From Phoronis australis (lineage: Eukaryota > Phoronida > Phoronidae), in NCBI GenBank assembly GCA_002633005.1, contig NMRA01001095.1:1-57309 (forward strand): 57,309 nt of DNA. Direction: 5' to 3'. The notes beneath the pieces are model-generated. The model was not told the origin of the DNA. It searched no databases and saw only the letters and a list, made by a program, of their open reading frames with translations. The translations under genes and the position numbers were made by a program. Below, piece by piece: positions 35,901-39,365 of this stretch; position 1 is the stretch's first letter; every line of letters starts with the position of its first letter.

Positions 35901-38346
35901 ACTCAACTGTCCTACATGCCCGGACGTTAATACATTGTAAGTATCAGAAGGCCATTAGCAGGACAGAATATAAAAATGATGGTTTTCCTCAAGAATGACA
36001 GTTGCAGATTTAAATAGCTTGCCGGGCTACATAACATTTGTTCAATCTCTTGAAATCTACAAAAACAACCCATCTCCCGTACCAATATAACACTGTGGGA
36101 TGTAGCATTCTTGGGGTATCCCTTCTTTCTATATTAATAAATCTTTGAATTGGTGTCCACAATGTAACAATGTCAACTATTAATCTTGTAGTCACTTTTG
36201 TGTTTCGTCATTGCTAGAAAACAACAGATATCTTGGTAACTAAACCCTTAAAGATATATCGGACTAAGAAGGAAAGTCAAATAAAAGTCCATAAAACAAG
36301 GACTTATGTGGGTGTTCTAGGGAGTAAATGAAGTTGAACAATATTGTTTCTGCGATCAGCTTCTTTCCCACAAAATCATTTTATTTCAGTTTCAATTTTT
36401 AAGCCTTGAAGGTCAAACAATTTATATCATTTATTCTGGGTATAACCTTTACACTGGAAATCAAACTTTATTTTTGATTTTTTATGCTATAACTAAAGAT
36501 AGGTGGTAAGACTTTTTAATTCTGTGCTCAAGTATGCAGTGATTTTCTTGGACGATTTTCTAAAAATCCTAGTTTGCACTTGATGATACTAACATAGAAG
36601 TTGTGAGTTTTTACTTAAAATCCCGTGCTGTTATTAGTATTGGTTCCTAGATACTACACAGTACACATGCATCTCGACTAACATGGTTCATTAGCAAGAT
36701 GGCGGACCACTCTGCTCAACAAAAACCACGGGATGTCAACTCTAGTTATATTTACCACATTGTGTATAACAACTGTGACCTATTTATATAGAAGTAGGTC
36801 AAAAGGTCGCATACAACAGTAAGAGTTGAGCTAGGAATGGTACGTTTTAATGATAATCAAGTTAATTACGCATTGCAAAGTCAGTTGACATTGCGAGTGA
36901 AAGTTGAAATAGCGCACCTATGTAAGGCTTGTATAAGTTATGTGTACCGATAACAAGTTTTTACCGAATAATTAAGCAAAGACTGATAATTTCACTTGTC
37001 CCTGTTTAATCGTTTTTTTCTCCGCTTCGGCAAATCGATTTTATTTGAACTTAGGAACGCAAGTTCTCGAAAACTGCCCGGTGGATTTCGTTGATATTTC
37101 CAAATTTAATATTTAGTCATCAGTCTCACCGATTTTTGATATAAAGACCTATTTTTCGTAATGTAACAAAGACGATTACGACTTCCGTTTTTTTACAAAA
37201 AATACCGTACGTTTTGCGAGATGATTTGTCATAGAAACCACTTGAAAAAAGTTTCATCACAATTGACCGAGGGGTTATTTTGCTATGAATGTACCTTTCT
37301 TAGAAATAAAATATTGACTTAAAAACGTAAAAATAATAATGGTACACTAATGCAAAATGTATTTTCATATACCCTAATATTTTCCTTTAAGAAAATGTAT
37401 ACGGGTACTAGTTGACAAAGCTTAGGTTTTTGATATACGATTTAGAAAAGGGGCATCTAAATAAGGTTCTGCAATAACTTTAAGGACGGTAGTTAGTATT
37501 TGCCACTAATCGAAATTCCGCAAAACGGGGAGTTGCGGCATCAATGGGAAAGCGAAATTGGGGGCATGAGGGAACATGCGTGGTTCCTATGATGCATGGA
37601 TGTGAGTATACTTTCCAAATATTCAAAAATTAGGAACTGAAATGGAGTAAGTGGCTATAAAATGAATTATAACATAATACAGTCAAGAAGCCGAAAAGTA
37701 GTATTCTTGTCAATTCTACAGTAAATGGTCCATTTCAGGGACGGTTGTACTCGAAGCGGATACTTTTGTACTCTTGCCAACCTGTTTGAAAAGATCAAAG
37801 TCGATCAAGGCGTCGACGTATTCCAGACTGTGAAAAGCATTAGAGCCTCTAGATTCCAGCTTATTACCAATGTGGTAAGTTTCAGCGAGTAACGATTGTG
37901 GTCATTGGTCTTTGCTCAACGACTGCCTCAAATTTAGCTGTAATTTTCGTGTCCTTTATTCCTGTGTTTCATTAAAAATATCTATTGTCTTTCTACTGGC
38001 TTCTGTGCAGCGTAGCACGTTTTTGATTTGTCGTCTTACGGTTTTCAAGGATATTGCTTTGATGTTGCTTGGTCTTGGCCCATGACAATCGGAATGATTT
38101 TATCTTTCAGGGTAAGCAGGTGTGGGTCTTTTTCGAATCAGAATATCGTAGTTTGATTGAGATTTGGTATGACAAGCGAAAAGTTTCAGGAGTACATGCA
38201 ATATGTATTGCTTTCCTCCATTTTCATTGTGTCCACACTGCCTTTTCATCCTGTGTATTTTGTCTTTTCAGGCTCAGTACAACTCTTTGTACAGTATGGC
38301 GGAGAAGTTCATTCAGTCGTTTGACACTTACGCCAACTTCTCCTAG
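1718..38346 (+). CDS. Receptor-type protein tyrosine phosphatase (FN3 repeats, TM, D1+D2), R2B-like, 5' partial
   Basis: A multi-exon gene for a type I membrane receptor phosphatase that removes phosphate from tyrosine on cytoplasmic substrates. The 29 exons total 4,228 nt. In order: six FN3 domains (1718-11717), a membrane-proximal region (12332-14041), a TM helix (14583-14685), a juxtamembrane region (15094-16113), PTP D1 (16613-23907) and PTP D2 (24281-38346). D1 has WPDHGVP and [11 protein letters not shown]2 has HCLDGCTRSG and lacks the WPD aspartate. D2 motifs such as [10 protein letters not shown] and CPQYWP resemble vertebrate PTPRK/M/T/U. No MAM or Ig domain is seen, but the N-terminus is outside the window. 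Adjacent exons agree in phase except 29813/37740, which is one base short. One exon is duplicated around an N gap. Assignment as a two-domain RPTP is firm; the R2B placement is inference from remembered family motifs. Confidence 0.93.
2351..2412 (+). CDS. RPTP exon: FN3 domain 2, first part
   Basis: A 62-bp exon, too short for ordinary ORF finding, from aatttcag to gtaagt. Phase 1 in, phase 0 out. It encodes the A/B strands of an FN3 domain ending in IRVTWN, with the conserved tryptophan. Confidence 0.8.
2680..2899 (+). CDS. RPTP exon: FN3 domain 2, second part
   Basis: From acceptor gttgtag to donor gtgagt, phase 0 in and phase 1 out. It completes the FN3 domain begun at 2351: strands with YSLFYKNSS and WTFKIQAHN, then a TTPEK tail typical of the link to the next FN3 domain. 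Confidence 0.83.
4158..4466 (+). CDS. RPTP exon: FN3 domain 3
   Basis: A 309-bp exon, phase 1 to 1, from tctctag to donor gttagt. It holds a full FN3 domain: B strand INLTWAAP, then [29 protein letters not shown] and an acidic tail. The donor is inferred from phase; the open frame meets a stop two codons later. Confidence 0.85.
4699..5001 (+). CDS. RPTP exon: FN3 domain 4
   Basis: A 303-bp exon, phase 1 to 1, from tatttcag to gtaata. The FN3 signature is clear: [10 protein letters not shown] start, LKFNWERP B strand, NNFDYQLQ, and [20 protein letters not shown]. Confidence 0.88.
5866..5902. repeat. (TA)n(TG)n microsatellite in RPTP intron
   Basis: About seven TA units followed by about ten TG units, upstream of the FN3 domain 5 exon. 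Confidence 0.92.
5992..6206 (+). CDS. RPTP exon: FN3 domain 5, first part
   Basis: From gctatag to gtgagg, phase 1 in and phase 0 out. It encodes a PPPPKNLSV start, [23 protein letters not shown] and STYEFK. The rest of the domain is in the next exon. Confidence 0.86.
6551..6617 (+). CDS. RPTP exon: FN3 domain 5, second part
   Basis: A 67-bp exon from gttccag to gtaggg, phase 0 in and phase 1 out. It joins as [16 protein letters not shown], the usual end of an FN3 domain. Its last seven bases and its donor overlap an antisense tRNA-like sequence (see the entry at 6611-6690). Confidence 0.8.
6611..6690 (-). repeat. Antisense tRNA-derived SINE / pseudo-tRNA fragment
   Basis: On the minus strand, 6634-6618 forms a perfect T arm: a 5-bp stem GTAGG/CCTAC around the loop TTCAAGC, which fits the T-loop / B-box consensus. 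The seven bases that follow (CTCCCTC) sit where the 3' acceptor strand of a tRNA would be. A degenerate A-box-like stretch (gctacgtagatcgcgcgac) lies about 60 bases upstream. No pairing 5' acceptor strand is seen, so it is a tRNA-derived repeat or pseudogene, not a working tRNA. The RPTP splice donor lies inside it. Confidence 0.5.
7178..7284 (+). CDS. RPTP exon: FN3 domain 6, first part
   Basis: From ctttcag to gtatat, phase 1 in and phase 0 out. It encodes [18 protein letters not shown] with the B-strand tryptophan, and NGFLTQYK. The intron after it is 4.3 kb and holds a transposase pseudogene. Confidence 0.84.
7285..8350. other. Intron sequence without recognised gene
   Basis: First kilobase of the long intron between the two halves of FN3 domain 6. 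Open frames at 7333-7656 and on the opposite strand have no recognisable motif. I see nothing that I can name. Confidence 0.5.
8357..8455 (+). pseudogene. SAP-like DNA-binding domain fragment
   Basis: A 32-codon open frame, ATG to TGA. It reads [20 protein letters not shown] followed by GIRTSGKKK. This is the pattern of a SAP motif, a helix-extended loop-helix DNA-binding module of about 35 residues, in which the second helix is followed by G-x-x-x-x-G-K-K. The stop falls just before a possible donor (ggtaaatg), so this may be a first exon damaged by a small frameshift. SAP modules are common in the ORFs of invertebrate transposons. No continuing exon was found. Confidence 0.5.
8926..9889 (-). 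pseudogene. THAP-DDE transposase exon 3 (DDE core, broken)
   Basis: Begins after acceptor tttttcag in phase 1. The first intact stretch ends at a stop after ENQFF (9635-9633) because of one extra base in a T7 run. A second shift lies in a T6 run before FGISEK. Another lies between WPRRE and [10 protein letters not shown], and one more follows SPGGLVSYV. The last block (9195-8926) is open and ends in a stop. The order of blocks matches DDE_Tnp_4-type transposases. Confidence 0.72.
9985..10070 (+). repeat. G-rich/C-rich repeat end inside the transposase intron
   Basis: A run of G-rich then C-rich sequence (ggcgtaggaagtgggggg ... gtgccccccac) that resembles the end of a short dispersed element. 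The matching other end was not found. Confidence 0.25.
10407..10601 (-). CDS. THAP-DDE transposase exon 2
   Basis: From acceptor tcgtctag to donor gtaaca on the minus strand, phase 1 to 1. It encodes the AVPHF box that ends a THAP domain, then a charged linker ([19 protein letters not shown]) of the kind that precedes the transposase core. Confidence 0.72.
11197..11401 (-). CDS. THAP-DDE transposase exon 1 (THAP zinc finger)
   Basis: Starts at an ATG on the minus strand (11401-11399) and ends at a gtaatt donor in phase 1. It contains C-x4-C at the N-terminus and C-x2-H (VCSIHF) near the end, with a conserved tryptophan (KKWIVAI) between, which is the THAP pattern. The exon itself is intact. 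Confidence 0.8.
11543..11717 (+). CDS. RPTP exon: FN3 domain 6, second part
   Basis: From cttttag to gtaaga, phase 0 in and phase 1 out. Joins as [14 protein letters not shown] and ends with [18 protein letters not shown] followed by TSVGFGPP, an archetypal FN3 ending (L-x-P-x-T-x-Y then a G-x-G-P-P loop). Confidence 0.9.
12332..12440 (+). CDS. RPTP exon: membrane-proximal region, part 1
   Basis: From attattcag to gtaagt, phase 1 in and phase 2 out. Encodes [10 protein letters not shown] and [19 protein letters not shown]. This resembles the start of the last, divergent FN3-like domain that precedes the membrane in two-domain RPTPs. Confidence 0.82.
13234..13501 (+). CDS. RPTP exon: membrane-proximal region, part 2
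   Basis: From aaacag to gtaagt, phase 2 in and phase 0 out. Joins as [11 protein letters not shown] and carries [30 protein letters not shown] and [13 protein letters not shown]. The YIAA and GD-x-K-x-Y-G-G-Y-x-N-x-PL blocks are found in the membrane-proximal part of R2A/R2B RPTPs. Confidence 0.9.
13978..14041 (+). CDS. RPTP exon: extracellular stalk
   Basis: A 64-bp exon from ttttag to gtgatt, phase 0 in and phase 1 out. Encodes [21 protein letters not shown], cut here for description into ENKTHF and the acidic stalk before the membrane. Confidence 0.72.
14583..14685 (+). CDS. RPTP exon: transmembrane helix
   Basis: From atgtcag to gtgaga, phase 1 in and phase 2 out. After [10 protein letters not shown] comes a run of about 24 apolar residues ([20 protein letters not shown]) ended by VRR. 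This is a single-pass helix with a basic stop-transfer signal, as expected of a type I receptor. Confidence 0.92.
15094..15161 (+). CDS. RPTP exon: cytoplasmic juxtamembrane start
   Basis: From ttgtag to gtcagt, phase 2 in and phase 1 out. Encodes [20 protein letters not shown]: the basic stop-transfer continues and then turns into a serine-rich, acidic juxtamembrane segment. Confidence 0.78.
15929..16113 (+). CDS. RPTP exon: juxtamembrane segment and D1 entry helix
   Basis: From aaaacag to gtacgt, phase 1 in and phase 0 out. It reads [18 protein letters not shown], then [14 protein letters not shown] and VVKEYE, matching the wedge-region helix (I-x-V-x-x-L/F-x-x-Y-V ... EEYE) that leads into D1 of RPTPs. 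Two tyrosines sit in acidic contexts. Confidence 0.9.
16613..16700 (+). CDS. RPTP exon: D1 pTyr-recognition loop
   Basis: From tttttcag to gtaaat, phase 0 in and phase 1 out. Encodes SLPAD and [17 protein letters not shown] takes the place of the usual KNRY, whose aromatic side chain stacks on the substrate tyrosine; phenylalanine can still stack. Confidence 0.92.
17310..17423 (+). CDS. RPTP exon: D1 NASYID block
   Basis: From cttctag to gtgagt, phase 1 to 1. Joins as NILA-YDKNRVVL and continues [20 protein letters not shown]. It matches the D/N-Y-I-N-A-S-Y-I-D-G-Y block of PTP domains. The next motif reads AAMGP across the intron where ATQGP is usual. Confidence 0.93.
17756..17853 (+). CDS. 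RPTP exon: D1 DFWRM block
   Basis: From ctttag to gtatat, phase 1 in and phase 0 out. Encodes [19 protein letters not shown] followed by [13 protein letters not shown]. This is the conserved T-x-x-D-F-W-R-M-x-W ... I-V-M-L-T helix and strand of PTP domains. Confidence 0.93.
17854..19814. other. RPTP intron without recognised element
   Basis: A 2-kb intron within D1. Open frames here (for instance 18216-18410 and 19298-19486) show no family resemblance. Nothing else was recognised. Confidence 0.5.
19815..19937 (+). CDS. RPTP exon: D1 YWPE block
   Basis: From cttctag to gtagga, 41 codons, phase 0 to 0. Joins as [22 protein letters not shown] and ends TTRKFEVTK, the K-C-x-x-Y-W-P block and following beta strands of a PTP domain. 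Confidence 0.9.
20244..20407 (+). CDS. RPTP exon: D1 WPD loop and catalytic Cys, copy 1
   Basis: From tgtggaag (weak acceptor) to gtaagt, phase 0 in and phase 2 out. Encodes [17 protein letters not shown], with the general-acid aspartate, and ends VVHC plus the first two bases of the P-loop serine. The catalytic cysteine is tgc at 20403-20405. A duplicate lies at 21144-21307. Only one of the two can be in the mature mRNA without disrupting the domain. Confidence 0.85.
20788..20874. other. Assembly gap (87 N)
   Basis: A run of N between the two copies of the duplicated segment. The contents are unknown; see the duplication entry. A single N also occurs at 32590. Confidence 0.98.
21144..21307 (+). 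CDS. RPTP exon: D1 WPD loop and catalytic Cys, copy 2
   Basis: Second copy of the exon at 20244-20407, encoding the identical peptide with two synonymous changes. The catalytic cysteine is tgc at 21303-21305. It lies on the same side of the gap as the next exon (21929), so it is the better choice for a gene model built from the downstream contig. Confidence 0.85.
21929..22064 (+). CDS. RPTP exon: D1 P-loop ([10 protein letters not shown])
   Basis: From tttgcag, phase 2 in. It completes [10 protein letters not shown], the catalytic phosphate-binding loop, and continues [27 protein letters not shown] place the donor at gtatgg (22065), which gives MVQTVDQY across the junction, with the Q-loop glutamines. 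The alternative donor gtggta three bases earlier gives MVQTDQY, one residue shorter than the family norm. Confidence 0.93.
22065..23772. other. RPTP intron without recognised gene
   Basis: A 1.7-kb intron. The segment 22190-22260 has CpG-rich text of the kind seen in repeat ends, but I could not assign it. Open frames on both strands show no recognisable domain. Confidence 0.45.
23773..23907 (+). CDS. RPTP exon: end of D1 and D1-D2 linker
   Basis: From ttttaag to gtgagt, 45 codons, phase 0 to 0. Encodes [20 protein letters not shown], the Q-loop and last helix of D1, followed by linker [13 protein letters not shown] and LKKELK. Confidence 0.92.
24281..24380 (+). CDS. RPTP exon: D2 entry (KNRD)
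   Basis: From cattgtag to gtgagt, phase 0 in and phase 1 out. Encodes [19 protein letters not shown] and [19 protein letters not shown] resembles EFRTLN in vertebrate R2B phosphatases at the same place. A nearer AG at 24308 was rejected because it breaks the phase. KNRD replaces KNRY, as is usual for an inactive second domain. Confidence 0.85.
24820..24896 (+). CDS. RPTP exon: D2 YINA block
   Basis: From catttcag to gtgagt, phase 1 in and phase 0 out. Encodes [20 protein letters not shown] and AVFVN, the second-domain form of the Y-I-N-A-S block. The next intron (3.1 kb) carries a Ty3/gypsy element. Confidence 0.88.
25317..25431 (+). repeat. Probable 5' LTR end of Ty3/gypsy element
   Basis: Begins TGTTAATGTGTGCG, contains a TATA-like stretch (tataaatatgg) and ends ...TGGTACA shortly before a primer-binding-site-like sequence at 25440 (tggtggcagcggtaggat). 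The upstream limit is uncertain, because no matching 3' LTR was found in the window. Confidence 0.4.
25464..27600 (+). mobile_element. Ty3/gypsy LTR retrotransposon remnant (gag-pro-RT, decayed)
   Basis: Sits in the RPTP intron in the same orientation. A gag-like start at ATG 25464 is broken by stops within 120 bases. A later gag stretch is open at 25817-26194, and nucleocapsid-type Cys/His motifs ([14 protein letters not shown]) lie near 26260-26310. A protease-like site [10 protein letters not shown] follows at about 26510. Reverse transcriptase blocks run from about 27115 to 27540: [40 protein letters not shown] and the catalytic SDDILVFG. Many stops and frameshifts interrupt it. RNase H, integrase and a 3' LTR are missing, so it is a dead, truncated copy. 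Confidence 0.82.
27990..28124 (+). CDS. RPTP exon: D2 [10 protein letters not shown] block
   Basis: From ttttcag to gtaagt, 45 codons, phase 0 to 0. Encodes [41 protein letters not shown]-x-P-L-P-N-T-V-x-D-F-W-R is a strong second-domain match to R2B phosphatases. Confidence 0.95.
28125..29283. other. RPTP intron without recognised element
   Basis: A 1.2-kb intron between D2 exons. No repeat or gene recognised. Confidence 0.5.
29284..29415 (+). CDS. RPTP exon: D2 CPQYWP block
   Basis: From gttttag to gtaatt, 44 codons, phase 0 to 0. Encodes [20 protein letters not shown] and [13 protein letters not shown], the second-domain equivalent of the Y-W-P block. Confidence 0.93.
29650..29813 (+). 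CDS. RPTP exon: D2 WPN loop and HC
   Basis: From cttgcag to gtgagt, phase 0 in and phase 2 out. Encodes [17 protein letters not shown], where WPN stands in place of WPD so the general acid is lost, and ends AAVIHC plus tt. The phase-2 break inside the P-loop is the same as in D1. The next exon recognised does not supply the single base needed (see findings). Confidence 0.9.
30467..30905 (+). pseudogene. THAP-domain protein of the Kolobok-like element, broken
   Basis: ATG at 30467 opens [17 protein letters not shown], matching the MPx-C-x2-4-C start of THAP domains. A one-base shift near 30555 moves the reading to [19 protein letters not shown], which carries the THAP tryptophan helix. Then comes [10 protein letters not shown], where the C-x2-H histidine has become glutamine. 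The frame is lost after about 30905. The sequence-specific DNA-binding fold is therefore dead. Confidence 0.62.
31647..31804. mobile_element. hAT-type MITE (GGCGGAT termini), nested
   Basis: Starts CAGGGGCGGATTCAGGG and ends GTGGATCCGCCTAT, giving imperfect terminal inverted repeats. GCGTAG flanks both sides (31641-31646 and 31805-31810), probably the remains of an 8-bp target duplication. It contains a poly-G/poly-A body and no gene. Confidence 0.6.
32367..32692. mobile_element. 326-bp MITE with CAGGGCCC... TIRs, nested
   Basis: Both ends match as inverted repeats over about 29 bases: CAGGGCCCGGTCTCCAATCT then CCGTACTCA. The body is made of many ACTCATACTC-type repeats and their inverse (GAGTATGA, TGAGTTTGAG), so the whole element could fold on itself. 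It interrupts an AGACCAGGTTTA motif of the outer element. One N at 32590. Confidence 0.7.
33272..34310. other. RPTP intron, unassigned sequence
   Basis: No gene or named repeat seen in this kilobase. Confidence 0.45.
34311..34564. mobile_element. hAT-type MITE, GGCGGAT family (copy A)
   Basis: Starts CATAGGCGGATTTAGGGAGG and ends TATCCTAGATCCGTCACTG, an imperfect inverted repeat of the GGCGGATYYAGG type. It shares its right half (cgagacaaattgttg ... cctagatc) and left end with the copy at 44494-44799. Confidence 0.58.
34565..37739. other. RPTP intron, unassigned sequence
   Basis: Over 3 kb of AT-rich sequence. A short open frame starts ATGGCGGACCACTCTG near 36699, but 34 codons with no resemblance are not evidence of a gene. 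No repeat family recognised. Confidence 0.45.
37740..37874 (+). CDS. RPTP exon: D2 P-loop (DGCTRSG)
   Basis: From catttcag to gtaagt, 45 codons, read in phase 0. Encodes [34 protein letters not shown]. With the previous exon it forms HCLDGCTRSG, close to HCLNGGGRSG of vertebrate R2B second domains. The HC-x5-R cysteine and arginine are kept. The previous exon ends in phase 2, so one base is missing; reading from that phase hits a stop (TGA) within 32 codons. Confidence 0.88.
38272..38346 (+). CDS. RPTP last exon: D2 C-terminal helix and stop
   Basis: From cttttcag, phase 0. Encodes [17 protein letters not shown] then DTYANFS and a TAG stop at 38344-38346. This is the expected end of D2 (the LLDQYKFCYEVALEYL equivalent) with almost no tail, as in vertebrate R2B proteins. 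Confidence 0.9.
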   Translation, partial: AQYNSLYSMAEKFIQSFDTYANFS

Positions 38347-38833
38347 TCGTTGCTGATGAGAACGCGACCATGCTGCCACCTGTATGTCAGTTATTGCGTT
38401 CTAGTTTCTATGTGTGGTAAATGTGTTCCATGTTTGATTCTCCATTGGTGTTTTGCAGCTTTTACTTCGCATGCATTTTTTATTGGTCGACAGTGATTTG
38501 GCAACATGATATCTAGCTGACACCGACTGAAACAAAGCGGTTTTCTAGGAGTCGTTAGCTCGGAGGCCGTCAACAGACGAGTCCAAAATGTAGTCGCTTT
38601 AAAATTGATTCGAATTAGGCGCATATTTTCAGCCGATTTTCACCTTGTCCACGTATGTGTACGCATGTCAACGAATTTGTTTCCTTGTCGGATCGGTATT
38701 GTTCGTATTACAATGTTTTTATTACAGCGGGTGCATATAAACTGCACTCGCAAATCTTGGCACGCTCGAAGCATCATCCATCGTCTTATCGTTTTTACGA
38801 CAACCCCTTGCGAATTCTCAAGACCTACAGTGT
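38347..38833 (+). other. Probable 3' UTR / flank of RPTP gene
   Basis: Sequence directly after the stop codon. I see no AATAAA before the repeat that starts at 38834; the first one lies inside that repeat at about 39055. The transcript end is therefore not fixed. Confidence 0.4.
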
Positions 38834-39352
38834 TTAAAGGAGCATGCCACCAAAAAACAACCTATTTTGTATCAATTTAGATCGAATAGTTCTACTCGAT
38901 AACGGCACGTTCAGTTGCGTTACCTGACAACTGACGGCAGACGGAGGTGTTGAAATTATCCAATGACGTCATTGGTTTCACACGTAGTCAATTCAGCAGT
39001 TCACAACACGGGTTACTGTTGTCAGCTTATCGCTTGAATTCAACGTTTAACACCAATAAATCATTAAACTTCGATTTAAAACCCTTAAAAATACACAGAC
39101 TTCTTATAAAAACGTGTTGATTTATGTTGCTGTTTCGGATTTATTGGTATTTGGACACACCGTAGCTTGCAAAGTTCGGCAGGCCAATTCACCACTTTCT
39201 TCAGTGAAATACAGCTGTTAATAATTGTGATTTTTGAGTTCTAAACATACAAAACGCTTGTTATCCCAGCCAGTGGCTTGGAAACCGATCAGGCCCGTCG
39301 CGGCCGAACTGACTGGTTAACCCCGGCCAGTGGCTCGGAACCCGATCAGGCC
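38834..39352 (+). repeat. TTAA-flanked transposon, left-end fragment (family of 53921-55798)
   Basis: Starts TTAA-AGGAGCATGCCACC and stays alignable for about 500 bases with 53921-54430, in the same orientation. Shared blocks include TATTTTGTATCAATTTAGAT, GACGGCAGAC, GAGGTGTTGAAATTA and AAATGACGTCA-like text. It ends in two tandem copies of a 56-bp unit with GGAAACCGATCAGGCCCRTCGC (about 39270-39365). No matching right end was found downstream. Confidence 0.65.
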
Positions 39353-39365
39353 CATCGCGGCCGCC

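Noticed and set aside
36699-36803. 34-codon ORF with a good start context (ATGGCGGACCACTCTG...)
   Set aside because: No recognisable motif, no splice continuation, and it lies deep within an intron of the RPTP gene.
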